DNA of 43,960 nucleotides from Oscillospiraceae bacterium (GTDB taxonomy: Bacteria; Bacillota; Clostridia; Oscillospirales; Oscillospiraceae), in NCBI GenBank assembly GCA_902790375.1, contig CADARY010000010.1, positions 1 through 43,960 of the forward strand. Reading direction: 5' to 3'. The notes below the pieces were generated by a model that worked only from the letters and a program-made list of their open reading frames with translations, was not told the origin of the DNA and searched no databases. The position numbers and the translations under genes were made by a program. Position 1 is the first letter of the stretch, and every line of letters begins with the position of its first letter. Shown here piece after piece: positions 8,266 to 16,780 of this stretch.

Positions 8266-9417
8266 CTATTTCCTTTCCGTCGTAAACATTTTATTCAGCT
8301 CGTCGATCAGCGCGTCAATAGCCTCCCGGTGGTCAAAGACGATCGGCGGAAGCTTGCGGCTGAGCCCCTTATGGATCCGGCAGTCGATGAAGGCCGCCCT
8401 GCCGCAGCCGCGCAGGCTGCCGATCGCCTCAATCAGCTCCTCCCTGCTTGTCACCGCATGACCGACCGTCCGATATCCGCAGGCCTCGGCGATCCTGGTA
8501 AAGTCCACAAGGTGTCCCGCGGAGGGCTGGCCGCCCACGGATTCGTGCGCTCCGTTATTGAGCACCACATGCAGGAAGTTCGGCGCGTCCACCTTGCTCA
8601 CCATGGTCATGGCGCCCAGGTGCATGATGGCGGCGGAGTCCCCGTCCAGCGCAACCACGGGCCGCTCCGGCTTTTCAAGCGCAATCCCCAGCGCGACCGA
8701 GCTTGCGTGCCCCATGGCGCCGACATTGAGAAAGTCGCGGGCCCTGGTCTCCCCGCGCTTTTCACGCAGGAAAAAGAGCTCGCGCGTGGCGCGCCCGGTC
8801 GTTGCGCTGTATATCGTATCGGCGGGCATGTGATCCAGGATCACCTCGATCGCCTCCTCCCGGCTCATGGGATAAACGGCGTCCACATTGTTGGGCTTGT
8901 CCGGGTCGGCCATGACGCCCTTCGGCGCGATCAGGGCATAGGGCTGCCGGGTCTCCCGGCACCGGGCCGCCGCCCTTCTGACCGTCTCGGCAAAAGCCGC
9001 GTCGTCATCCGTGAGCACGGTATACGGGATGTGCATCAGCTCGAGAAGCCCGGGCGTGATCTCGCCCTGCAGCCGGTGCTGGGGGTGGTTGGGCTCGGAA
9101 TCGCCCTGTCCGCGCCAGCCGATCAGCAGGAGCATCGGGACGGCGTACACTGCCTGATCGACAAGGCTTGCCAGGGGATTGACCGCGTTGCCCTGGCCGC
9201 TGTTCTGCATATAAACAAGCGGCAGCTCCCGGCTTGCAAAATAATGCCCCGCCGCAATGGCGACCGCGTTTCCCTCGTTCGCGGCGATCACGTTGCGCGC
9301 TCCGCAGTGGGCGAGGGCGTAGTTGCAGAAGCCGTTGAGATAGCTGTCCGGTACGCCCGTAAAAAAGCGGACGCCATTATCCGCCAGGGCTTTGAATACG
9401 CTTTCCTGATTCAGCAT
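8266..9417 (-). CDS. ThDP-dependent phosphonopyruvate-decarboxylase-like enzyme
   Basis: The product has 383 residues, the normal length of phosphonopyruvate decarboxylase (AepY/Ppd) and related sulfopyruvate decarboxylases. The N-terminal pyrimidine domain has GVPDSYL and the activating Glu E48 in ANEGNA. The C-terminal cofactor domain has GDS at 259-261 and NN at 287-288, the thiamine-diphosphate/Mg site. The expected reaction is non-oxidative decarboxylation of a 3-substituted pyruvate to an aldehyde. No phosphoenolpyruvate mutase is present anywhere in the window, so a true phosphonate role is not supported. The aldo/keto reductase gene ends one base before this start, suggesting that the aldehyde is reduced next. 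Confidence 0.85.
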   Translation of the reverse strand: MLNQESVFKALADNGVRFFTGVPDSYLNGFCNYALAHCGARNVIAANEGNAVAIAAGHYFASRELPLVYMQNSGQGNAVNPLASLVDQAVYAVPMLLLIGWRGQGDSEPNHPQHRLQGEITPGLLELMHIPYTVLTDDDAAFAETVRRAAARCRETRQPYALIAPKGVMADPDKPNNVDAVYPMSREEAIEVILDHMPADTIYSATTGRATRELFFLREKRGETRARDFLNVGAMGHASSVALGIALEKPERPVVALDGDSAAIMHLGAMTMVSKVDAPNFLHVVLNNGAHESVGGQPSAGHLVDFTRIAEACGYRTVGHAVTSREELIEAIGSLRGCGRAAFIDCRIHKGLSRKLPPIVFDHREAIDALIDELNKMFTTERK

Positions 9418-9418
9418 C

Positions 9419-10399
9419 TTACTTCTTTTCGCCTCCTACAGAGCCCTTGCCCTTGTAAAGGGTGAAGTATTCCGGGCTGTCGCCCCTGGTGATCGTCCAT
9501 GCCCTTTCAAAGGCCTCCACAACGTCCTGCGGCAGGGGGCCGGCCTTGACCGTCTCCATATTCTGCTGCAGGTGATGGAGCTTGGAGGCGCCGACCAGGA
9601 TCGCGTCGCCCCTGTCGCCGTTGAGCATGGAGTGATACGCAAGCCAGCGGTAGGTCGCTTCAATGCTGGACATGCCCTGCCTGGACGCTGCCGCTTTGAT
9701 CAGCTCAACCGCGTCAAAAAAGCTTCTCTTCCAGTAGCGCCCCTGGTAATTGGGCCGATGGGTAAAGCGGCCGTCGGCGGGCGCATCCTCAAACCTCCCG
9801 TAGCGCCCGGTCAGCAGGCCGCCGCACATGGGATTGTAGGCATAAAAGCGCATGCCAAAGCTGTTGAGGCAGTCGTTCAGCTCCGCCTCCGCGCGCCTTG
9901 TCAGCGGATTGTACACGCCCTCGAACACCGTGGGCCGGACCCAGCCGTGCCTGTCGCAGATATGCCAGACGTCCGCGACCATCCAGGCGGGGAAATTGGA
10001 GAGGCCGAGCTCGCGGAATTTTCCCTGCTCGTGCAGCTCGGCCATTGCCCCCAGCACGCCCTCCACCGGTGTCGCGGGATCGGGAAAATGGAGGAACACC
10101 GTGTCCGCCGCGGGCAGCTTCATCCGCTCCAGCGATTCGTTCACCTGCTTATAGGCCGCGTCCGCGTCCAGCTTTCCGCTGATGCGCGGATTGACCTTGG
10201 TGGCGATCCGGAAGGGGCGGTCGAGCTGCGGCAGAACCTCGCCCAGCAAGCGCTCACAGTTGCCCTCGTTGTAGACATAGGCTGTGTCCAGCTCGTCATA
10301 GCCCGCATCCAGGAAGGCCTTGACAAATGCCTCCACATCCGGGCTGAAAACAGATTCGCCGAAGGTCATCGTACCGAGGATCAGTTTCACATCATTCAT
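9419..10399 (-). CDS. Aldo/keto reductase, AKR7-like
   Basis: The product has 326 residues. The NAD(P)H-dependent aldo/keto reductase tetrad is visible: D38, Y43 (AYVYNEG), K68 (ATKVNP) and H104 (FLHFPDP). LGLSNF and YNPLTRR follow the aflatoxin-aldehyde/succinic-semialdehyde reductase pattern (AKR7). The ATG lies inside the operon with a one-base gap to the downstream decarboxylase gene. A reasonable inference is reduction of the short carboxylated aldehyde made by that decarboxylase. The exact substrate is unknown. Confidence 0.85.
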   Translation of the reverse strand: MNDVKLILGTMTFGESVFSPDVEAFVKAFLDAGYDELDTAYVYNEGNCERLLGEVLPQLDRPFRIATKVNPRISGKLDADAAYKQVNESLERMKLPAADTVFLHFPDPATPVEGVLGAMAELHEQGKFRELGLSNFPAWMVADVWHICDRHGWVRPTVFEGVYNPLTRRAEAELNDCLNSFGMRFYAYNPMCGGLLTGRYGRFEDAPADGRFTHRPNYQGRYWKRSFFDAVELIKAAASRQGMSSIEATYRWLAYHSMLNGDRGDAILVGASKLHHLQQNMETVKAGPLPQDVVEAFERAWTITRGDSPEYFTLYKGKGSVGGEKK

Positions 10400-10409
10400 A
10401 TTCTCATTC

Positions 10410-11744
10410 CTATAAACGCTTTACCAGCTTACTGACTGTTTCGTTTCCACTGTAAACGGAGGCAAACACCTCTGCGCTGACTTGCGGGTCCACCCCGGCG
10501 CAGGCCATCAGACCGTCGTAGCGGGCTCTGAATTCTCCGTCGCTCAGCGGGTTTTCCGGTTCTCCCTTGGGATAGTCCACCCGCTCGCTGTATTCCCCGT
10601 CCGGTGTTCGGATCGTTACAACGGCAGCCTGTATTTCGGGGAAGACCGCGCTCAGCGCAGCATCCGCCAGCACGCGCACCTTTCGTGTGAGCGCCAGGAT
10701 TTCGGCGTCCTTCACGCTCTGCTCCGAAAATTCCTGCAGGCCGGCTTTGCCGCAGAGAAAGCCGACTGCCGTGGCATACGGGATGCTCATCTTGGCGCTA
10801 TAGCTGCCGGGGATTTCTGTGTGGTCATGTCCGGCGACTGCCAGATCATAGGTTCTGACCTCGATCTCCCTCACCTCTGCCGGCTTTACCTTTTCCCGCA
10901 GACAGATCGCCGCTTCCACGGCAGGGTGCGTATAACGGCAGGAGGCGTAGGGCTTCGTATAGGATTTCATGATAGCCCAGCTGCCGCCGAGCAGGACGGG
11001 CTTGAGCTCCACATTCTCCCTGCCGGTCATCATTTTCAGAAAGCCGCGCCCGCCGAGGGGATCCGGATGCCCTTGAAACCCGGCTTTGCCGAGCTGCAGC
11101 GCCGTCAGAGCCAGTAGGCTTGTCTTCGCCACATTGTATGGCTTCAGCTCGCTCCCGTCGTCGAGCACCTTCAGCATCCCGCTTGCCGCCACGCAGGCCG
11201 CTGCAAAAGCCTGAAAGCGCTCCTCTCCGGAAAAGCCGAGCATATAGCTCGCCGCAAGCGCCGCCCCGAGCGTACCGCAGGTGCCGGTCGCATGGTAGCC
11301 CATGGCCTTGTGTTCCGGCTGAATGGAGACCGCCATCGTATAGGAGGCCTCATAGCCCACGATGGCAGCGCGCAGCAGCTCGTCGATCGTGATCCCATAG
11401 CGCTGGGCCAGGGGGATCAGGAGGCTGAAAATCGGGCTGCCCAGGTGGATGATGCCGGAATTTGTCCCATCGTCAAAATCCAGCGCGTGGCCGTTCAGTC
11501 CGTTCAGGAACACCGCTTCCTTCAAAACCAGGTCCTTCCCGGTCCCGATCGCTTTGAACGCGCCCGGCTCCGGTTGGGCAAAGGCGAAGTACTTCTCCAG
11601 CTTGCTCCTCTGGAATACAGCCCCGGCGCAGGTCACGGCCAGATAGTCCTGCAGGCTCCTTCTCGCCCGTGCCATGACGGGCTCCGGAATCTGCAGCTCT
11701 CTGACAGCGTTGATGGCTTCCAGAAATTCAGTTGATCTGTTCAT
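10410..11744 (-). CDS. MmgE/PrpD family protein
   Basis: The product has 444 residues, the standard length. HALDFDDG near residue 100, GYHATGTCGTLGAA and the SYTKPYASCRYTHP stretch identify the MmgE/PrpD fold. Known members are 2-methylcitrate dehydratase, cis-aconitate decarboxylase and iminodisuccinate epimerase, all acting on di- or tricarboxylates. The rest of the methylcitrate cycle (PrpB, PrpC) is absent, so the PrpD role is unlikely. GGGAG lies eight bases before the ATG. A 94-base gap with a hairpin separates it from the transporter genes. Together with the TRAP transporter it suggests carboxylate breakdown. Confidence 0.85.
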   Translation of the reverse strand: MNRSTEFLEAINAVRELQIPEPVMARARRSLQDYLAVTCAGAVFQRSKLEKYFAFAQPEPGAFKAIGTGKDLVLKEAVFLNGLNGHALDFDDGTNSGIIHLGSPIFSLLIPLAQRYGITIDELLRAAIVGYEASYTMAVSIQPEHKAMGYHATGTCGTLGAALAASYMLGFSGEERFQAFAAACVAASGMLKVLDDGSELKPYNVAKTSLLALTALQLGKAGFQGHPDPLGGRGFLKMMTGRENVELKPVLLGGSWAIMKSYTKPYASCRYTHPAVEAAICLREKVKPAEVREIEVRTYDLAVAGHDHTEIPGSYSAKMSIPYATAVGFLCGKAGLQEFSEQSVKDAEILALTRKVRVLADAALSAVFPEIQAAVVTIRTPDGEYSERVDYPKGEPENPLSDGEFRARYDGLMACAGVDPQVSAEVFASVYSGNETVSKLVKRL

Positions 11745-11795
11745 GTGTAATTCTCCCGCTCGGTCAGGCTTTTTCCGGCAGTATCATATGAGAAG

Positions 11796-11832
11796 CAGGC
11801 CGGCACAAGCAGCACACCGCCATGCCGGCCTG
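11796..11832. repeat. Intergenic inverted repeat between transporter and enzyme genes
   Basis: Ten-base arms CAGGCCGGCA (11796-11805) and TGCCGGCCTG (11823-11832) enclose 17 bases. The plus-strand side is followed by a loose T-rich stretch and the minus-strand side by CTTCTCAT. It may be a weak terminator or an RNA-processing/stability element that uncouples transporter and enzyme expression. Confidence 0.5.
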
Positions 11833-11838
11833 TTATTC

Positions 11839-12129
11839 TCACTTTTCTCCCTCTTCAGACGCTTTCTTCATGTCCGGTACGAGCGCCTTTTCCCCGGCCA
11901 GGTACATGGTGGCCAGGCCGAAGAGGATCAGGATCGTAGATGCATAGATGATTACAGGAATAAAGGATTTATAGATCCAGGTGCAAATCGCGCCGGCCGT
12001 CTCTCCGCCGATGATCAGCGCGAGGACATAGCCAAAGAAGGTCAGGCCGCCGGCGAAAAGAACGATCATGATGCCGTATCCGAAGATGAGCTTACAAACG
12101 TCCGCAATCTTCTTCCGTGTTTCTTTCAT
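11839..12129 (-). CDS. Short TRAP-associated membrane subunit (DctQ-like position)
   Basis: The product has 96 residues and two hydrophobic segments (about 17-40 and 45-78, the second perhaps split in two), followed by a charged tail. It lies 13 bases after the large TRAP permease gene, where the small DctQ subunit is expected, but DctQ proteins normally have four membrane spans and 150 or more residues. It is therefore either a reduced DctQ-like partner or an unrelated accessory subunit. AGGAG lies nine bases before the ATG. Confidence 0.6.
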   Translation of the reverse strand: MKETRKKIADVCKLIFGYGIMIVLFAGGLTFFGYVLALIIGGETAGAICTWIYKSFIPVIIYASTILILFGLATMYLAGEKALVPDMKKASEEGEK

Positions 12130-12142
12130 CGCTATTCTCTCC

Positions 12143-13507
12143 TTACAGTCCCAGGATCGGCAGCCAGCCCATCAGGACGATCACTTCCATGAGGAACTGT
12201 GCGGCCACCCACCACAGATTGTTCTTGAAGGTCTTGCCGAAATCGGATTCCGCCAGACTCATGCCGGCGTACATGCCGAGACCGAGGGGCGGCGTGATGC
12301 CGCACATGACGCCGCAGATGCAGGGCAGCATGGCGGCCGCCAGTGTGGGATGAACGCCCTTGGAGGCGAGGATGGTGATAAACACCGGTCCGAAAATAAC
12401 CACCAGCGAGGAGCCGGGGATCACCATGCCGAGCAGGCAGGTGATGAGGCAGATGAAGACCACAAGGCCGAATTTGCCCATGCTCATGCCCTGCATAAAG
12501 ACCAGCATCTCATCGGTCACCTTGAGGTCCGTGAACATGGCACCGATCATGTAACCGAACACGCACACGCCGATTGCGGGCGCAATCGTCTTGATGCCGT
12601 CGGCGAACATGCGCGCGATGGCATTCGGGGTGCACTGCTTTTTGTCCTTTGCGATGAGGACGGCATAGATGGACGCGAGGCCGCCAATGAAAATGAGCAG
12701 CGAAGAGCTCATATACTTGGCGCCGTCCTTGCCGAGGCGCGCTGTAAAGAAGGTGGATTTGAAGTAGTAGTCCAGGATGAACGGGAGCAGGATGATCACA
12801 GGCAGCAGCAGCCCCTGCCAGCCCTGCCGGAAGGTCTCCTTCAGATCGGGCAGATCCTCCTTTCTCATCGGGGCGACTTTATAATATTTGCAAAAGGCAA
12901 ACACCATGACAATACGCTGCAGAATGAACCAGAGGCTGCATCCCCAGAGGACGATCCAGAACTCCGCCTGGGTGATGAAGCCCTCGCCATAAGCAGCCAT
13001 GCCGGTCAGGGCGCCGAGGGCCGCCGTTATATTGCCGGAGGGCGGGATCATATTGCCGAGATAGGACGAGTTGGACTCGATATTGGCCGCGAGCTCCGCA
13101 GGGAAGCCGGATTTCTTCATGGCCGGAATGGTGATGGAGCCGGTTGCCATGACGTTGCCCGGGCCGGAGCCGGAAAGCGCGCCCATGAACGCGCTTGCCA
13201 CGACGGCGACATAGCCGGCGCCGCCGGTGACGCGCCCGAGCAGGGCAAGGATGACCGCGATGGCGCTGTCGATGACCTTTGTCTTTGTCAGCAGGATCGA
13301 CATGGCGCAGAACGCCGTCATCGAATACAGAAGCGAAGTCTTCAGTCCGGTGTCGATATATCCGCCGACGTGTCCCCAGGTGCCTGTGATCGTCAGCAGA
13401 ATGATAAAGCTGATCAGAACGGCCTCATAGACCGGTCTTTTCAGCAGCAGGAACCATACAATGATCACTGCGAGCATAATAGCCAGATAGGTTAATGCTG
13501 CTGGCAT
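12143..13507 (-). CDS. TRAP transporter large permease (DctM-like, TAXI-type motifs)
   Basis: The product has 454 residues and about 12 hydrophobic segments. Motifs GALSGSGPGNV, TGSITIPAMKKSG and NMIPPSGNI match the DctM family, closest in style to the TAXI subgroup. These are Na+- or H+-coupled importers of carboxylates that use a periplasmic or lipoprotein binding component. That binding protein is not encoded anywhere in this window. I chose the ATG at 13507 because AGGAGG sits ten bases upstream; a longer frame to 13570 lacks a ribosome site. It is the first gene of the catabolic operon. Confidence 0.85.
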   Translation of the reverse strand: MPAALTYLAIMLAVIIVWFLLLKRPVYEAVLISFIILLTITGTWGHVGGYIDTGLKTSLLYSMTAFCAMSILLTKTKVIDSAIAVILALLGRVTGGAGYVAVVASAFMGALSGSGPGNVMATGSITIPAMKKSGFPAELAANIESNSSYLGNMIPPSGNITAALGALTGMAAYGEGFITQAEFWIVLWGCSLWFILQRIVMVFAFCKYYKVAPMRKEDLPDLKETFRQGWQGLLLPVIILLPFILDYYFKSTFFTARLGKDGAKYMSSSLLIFIGGLASIYAVLIAKDKKQCTPNAIARMFADGIKTIAPAIGVCVFGYMIGAMFTDLKVTDEMLVFMQGMSMGKFGLVVFICLITCLLGMVIPGSSLVVIFGPVFITILASKGVHPTLAAAMLPCICGVMCGITPPLGLGMYAGMSLAESDFGKTFKNNLWWVAAQFLMEVIVLMGWLPILGL

Positions 13508-13596
13508 ACTGTTTTTTCCTCCTCTTTCTCTCTTTGCGAAGACGCTTTTCCAGTACTTCAGGAGTTGCACCTGAAAAAAGGCTGCTGTACTGATGC

Positions 13597-13625
13597 GGGG
13601 GGGCCATATGGCCCCCCCTTTTTTT
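13597..13625 (+). terminator. Perfect GC hairpin plus T-run, plus-strand orientation
   Basis: Nine-base arms (seven G then CC, 13597-13605; GG then seven C, 13610-13618) enclose ATAT and are followed by seven Ts (13619-13625). It is a textbook intrinsic terminator on the plus strand, although both flanking genes run on the minus strand. Read leftward there is no T-run after the stem. Confidence 0.65.
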
Positions 13626-13642
13626 ATGGGATCTGGGTCTGA

Positions 13643-15061
13643 TTACTTCATTTCGCTCAGGTTCGTGCAGTCCTTGAAGGCGCGTGCATGGATAATTGCG
13701 ATCGAGTCAGGCAGGTCGACGGATTTGACAGACGTATTGCCCATGAAGGCTTCCTCGCCGATCTCGGTGACGGCATAGTTCCTTACCGTATTGGGAATCT
13801 TAACGCTGGCGTCGCTGCCAAGATACTTCTCGACGCCGACATTCGCGGAGTCAATGATATAATATTTGACATTGTTCTCAACGAAGGATGCGGGCTTTAC
13901 GATCTTGACGGTATCCGTGTACAGCGTCTCGCCGTTCTCGCCGGTCAGCTTGCAGCGGTAGTCATATTTGTATCTTGCATCCGTGGCCTCGGTCTTCAGG
14001 GTCGGGGTGTTCTTGCCCTCGGCAGAGGAATACATGGCCTTCCAGGTGCTGCCGGTGCTCAGCTTGTACTGCCATTCATAGGTGGCAACGCCGGTTGCCT
14101 CGACTGCGAAGGTAACGCTTTCGCCCACATTCGCGCTGGCGTCCACGGGCTGCTTTACGATCTCGGGCTTTTCTGCGGGCTTTACGATCTTGACGGTATC
14201 CGTGTACAGCGTCTCGCCGTTCTCGCCGGTCAGCTTGCAGCGATACTCATATTTGTATCTTGCATCGCTGGCCTCGGTCTTCAGGGTTGCGGTGTTCTTG
14301 CCCTGGGCGGAGGAGTACATGGCTTTCCAGCTGGAGCCAGCTTTGTACTGCCATTCGTAGGTGGCAACGCCGGTTGCCTCGACTGCGAAGGTAACGCTTT
14401 CGCCCACGTTTGCCGTTGCGTCCACAGGCTGCTTGGTGATCTTAAGCCCGCTGGGCTTTACGATCTTGACGATATCGGTCGTCACGACCGCGCCGTTGGT
14501 GCCGGTCAGCTTGCAGCGATACTCATATTTGTATCTTGCGTCGGTGGCCACGGTCGTCAGGGTTGCGGTGTTCTTGCCCTCGGCAGAGGAATACATGGCC
14601 TTCCAGGTGCTGCCGGTGCTCAGCTTGTACTGCCACTCATAGGTCTTCACATTGTTTGCCTGCACGGTAAAGGTAACGGACTCGCCGACATTTGCTTCGG
14701 CGTTCACAGGCTGCTCCACGATCACGGCCGCTTTTCCGGCCTCAAAGTCCAGCGTCTCGCTCGCCTCGAGGCCGTTTTCCTCGTTCTGCTCGTCGTTGTT
14801 CTCCTCAGCCGCCGGATTTTCCTCCTCAAGGAGCTCGTCCTGATTGGCGTTATCCGCATCGCCAGGCACGTTTCCTTCGTTCTCGTTAATGATTTCGTCT
14901 TCGTCATTCAGGACTTCATCAGGCAGTTCGGTGTAAGTATCTTCCTGCTCGACAGCCTCATCCAGGATCTCAACATCGTCGGCAAAAACAGTCGCCGGAG
15001 CAAGGATGGAGAGAACCATCAGAAGGGAGAGGACAAGGCAGAGAATTTGTTTTTTGTTCAT
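13643..15061 (-). CDS. Secreted Ig-like-repeat surface protein with C-terminal LRR_5
   Basis: The product has 472 residues. The ATG at 15061 has AGGAG upstream and starts a signal peptide ending FADD. Residues about 30-105 are strongly acidic (Glu/Asp/Asn-rich linker). Three tandem bacterial Ig-like units of 92-95 residues follow (each with QPV, ANVGESVTF, TYEWQYK, DARYKYEYRCKLTG, KIVKP), and then a short BspA-type leucine-rich segment (IGEEAFMGN, ARAFKDC). The protein stops right after this segment, so it may be a shortened member. No anchor is seen. The probable role is cell-surface or extracellular binding (inference). The signal peptide closely resembles that of the GDPD-like protein at 22607-24271. 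Confidence 0.8.
   Translation of the reverse strand: MNKKQILCLVLSLLMVLSILAPATVFADDVEILDEAVEQEDTYTELPDEVLNDEDEIINENEGNVPGDADNANQDELLEEENPAAEENNDEQNEENGLEASETLDFEAGKAAVIVEQPVNAEANVGESVTFTVQANNVKTYEWQYKLSTGSTWKAMYSSAEGKNTATLTTVATDARYKYEYRCKLTGTNGAVVTTDIVKIVKPSGLKITKQPVDATANVGESVTFAVEATGVATYEWQYKAGSSWKAMYSSAQGKNTATLKTEASDARYKYEYRCKLTGENGETLYTDTVKIVKPAEKPEIVKQPVDASANVGESVTFAVEATGVATYEWQYKLSTGSTWKAMYSSAEGKNTPTLKTEATDARYKYDYRCKLTGENGETLYTDTVKIVKPASFVENNVKYYIIDSANVGVEKYLGSDASVKIPNTVRNYAVTEIGEEAFMGNTSVKSVDLPDSIAIIHARAFKDCTNLSEMK
13889..14722. repeat. Three tandem coding repeats of 276-285 bp
   Basis: The Ig-like units are repeated at DNA level. The stretch starting CGGGCTTTAC at 13891 recurs at 14176 (285 bases on), nearly identical over more than 100 bases, and a diverged copy starts about 14452 (276 bases on). 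Such repeats can expand or contract by recombination, changing the length of the surface protein. Confidence 0.85.
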
Positions 15062-15133
15062 TACAATCTCCTTTGTATCAATTAAAAGTATTTTTGGCCT
15101 GTTGTCGGCCGCATGGGTACTTGTCACTGATAC

Positions 15134-15718
15134 TCACGGGAACCTGTAATCGATGGGGTTCAGCTCCGGCCGATCCTGCGGCCTCATGCTGATTGCGCGT
15201 GCTGCGATATATCTCTTGATTCTGCGTCTGTCATCCGACAGCGGCAGACAGAGAACAAAGAACCAGGCCAGCAGCGTTCCGAGCAGATCCCGTATATTAA
15301 GCGGGGAAGAATACCAGGAATCTCTCGCTTCAAAGCTGATCTCATGCTGTCTTGCCCACTCCTGAGCGTAGCTGCCTGCAGAGCCGCAGATCCGTTCAAG
15401 ACTTGAATCGATAAATGCGGAATCCGCAATGTATTCCACTGTACGCGGAAGCTGCGCTTCTCTCAGCAGTTCCATGCCGCCGAAAACGCGATCGCCGATA
15501 TGCCGGAATCCGTCCCTGAAAACCAGGACGCGGAACGACGTCCCCACAAAGGCTTCATCCTCTATGGTCTTCAGCGAATGCGGGAAAAGGGCCGCATTCC
15601 CCGGCGGCATGCTCTGATCCGTGTGCCTCTGACCCGAAAGCAGGGGGAATACAAATATCTGAAGCGCGAGCGCCGCAAGGATCAAACAGATCAGCAGCTT
15701 TCTTTTACATATCTTCAA
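15134..15718 (-). CDS. Membrane-anchored BspA-type leucine-rich repeat protein
   Basis: The product has 194 residues from a TTG at 15718, chosen because GGGGGGAGG lies just upstream; no ATG is suitably placed. A basic N-terminus is followed by a hydrophobic segment (LLICLILAALALQIFVF), then LRR_5/BspA motifs (LKTIEDEAFVGTS, IGDRVFGGM, IADSAFIDSS, SYAQEWARQ) on the outer side. A second membrane span (LLGTLLAWFFVLCLPL) precedes a basic C-terminal tail. It begins 42 bases after the rfbB stop, as the tail of the dTDP-sugar operon. Function unknown; its LRR part resembles the C-terminus of the neighbouring Ig-like protein. Confidence 0.65.
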   Translation of the reverse strand: MKICKRKLLICLILAALALQIFVFPLLSGQRHTDQSMPPGNAALFPHSLKTIEDEAFVGTSFRVLVFRDGFRHIGDRVFGGMELLREAQLPRTVEYIADSAFIDSSLERICGSAGSYAQEWARQHEISFEARDSWYSSPLNIRDLLGTLLAWFFVLCLPLSDDRRRIKRYIAARAISMRPQDRPELNPIDYRFP

Positions 15719-15760
15719 TTTGCCTCCCCCCTTTCTGATCAGATCACAGGGAATCAATCA

Positions 15761-16780
15761 TTATCGATTATCGTACATTTTCTTGTAATAATTCTGGTAT
15801 TCGCCGGAGACGATCTCCTCCCACCAGGGTTTGTTGTCGAGATACCAGCGGATGGTCTTTTTGATGCCGTCCTCAAACTTCGTCTCCGGAAGCCAGCCCA
15901 GCTCGTTGTGGATCTTGGTCGGGTCTATGGCATAGCGCATGTCATGCCCCTTGCGGTCGGCAACGTGGGTGATGAGGCTCTCGGGCTTTCCCAGCTCATG
16001 GCAGATGAGCTTTACGATGTCGATATTCGCCATCTCATTGTGCCCGCCCACATTATAGACCTCGCCGATGCGCCCCTTGTGCAGGATCAGGTCGATGGCC
16101 TTGCAGTGGTCCTCCACATACAGCCAGTCGCGCACGTTCTTTCCCTCGCCGTAGACGGGCAGGGGCTTGTCGTTGAGGCAGTTGATGATCATCAGCGGGA
16201 TAAGCTTCTCCGGGAAGTGATAGGGCCCGTAGTTATTCGAGCAGCGCGAAATCGTCACCGGCAGGCCGTAGGTGCGCAGGTACGCCAGCACCAGCAGATC
16301 CGCCCCGGCCTTGGAGCTGGAGTAGGGAGAGCTCGTGCGGATCGGCGTCTCCTCGGTGAAGAAGAGGTCGGGCCGGTCCAGCGGCAGGTCGCCGTAGACC
16401 TCGTCGGTCGATACCTGATGATAGCGCACATTGCCGAAGGTGCGGCAGGCATCCATCAGCACCGAGGTGCCGATGATGTTGGTCTCCAGGAAAACAGAGG
16501 GGTTTTCGATGCTGCGGTCCACATGGCTCTCGGCGGCAAAGTTCACGACCGCGTCCGGCTTTTCCTCCTCGAACAGCCGGTACACGCCCTCCCTGTCGCA
16601 GATATCCAGCCTCACAAAGCGGAAGCGGGGATGATCCATGATGTCCTTCAGTGTGGAAAGATTCCCTGCATAGGTGAGCTTATCCAGGCAGATGATCCGA
16701 TCCTCCGGATGCGCCTTCAGCATATGAAAAATAAAGTTGGAGCCGATAAAACCGGCGCCTCCGGTTACGATAAGCGTCAT
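15761..16780 (-). CDS. rfbB: dTDP-glucose 4,6-dehydratase
   Basis: The product has 339 residues, normal for RfbB. It shows the Rossmann TGGAGFIGS (6-14), the catalytic STDE with T125, D126 and E127, and YxxxK as Y153/K157. It converts dTDP-glucose to dTDP-4-keto-6-deoxyglucose in the cytoplasm. Its start overlaps the end of rfbA by four bases. RfbC and RfbD, needed for rhamnose, are absent; the upstream VioA-like transaminase suggests that the keto sugar is aminated instead. Confidence 0.95.
   Translation of the reverse strand: MTLIVTGGAGFIGSNFIFHMLKAHPEDRIICLDKLTYAGNLSTLKDIMDHPRFRFVRLDICDREGVYRLFEEEKPDAVVNFAAESHVDRSIENPSVFLETNIIGTSVLMDACRTFGNVRYHQVSTDEVYGDLPLDRPDLFFTEETPIRTSSPYSSSKAGADLLVLAYLRTYGLPVTISRCSNNYGPYHFPEKLIPLMIINCLNDKPLPVYGEGKNVRDWLYVEDHCKAIDLILHKGRIGEVYNVGGHNEMANIDIVKLICHELGKPESLITHVADRKGHDMRYAIDPTKIHNELGWLPETKFEDGIKKTIRWYLDNKPWWEEIVSGEYQNYYKKMYDNR

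Noticed and set aside
8266-9417. Phosphonate biosynthesis cluster
   Set aside because: No PEP mutase, phosphonoacetaldehyde enzyme or nucleotidyltransferase for phosphonates accompanies the decarboxylase.
10410-11744. 2-methylcitrate cycle (PrpD)
   Set aside because: PrpB, PrpC and AcnD/PrpF are absent, and MmgE/PrpD members have several other activities.
13889-14722. Repeats as a CRISPR array
   Set aside because: Units are about 280 bases, in frame and encode Ig-like domains; there are no short repeats with spacers.
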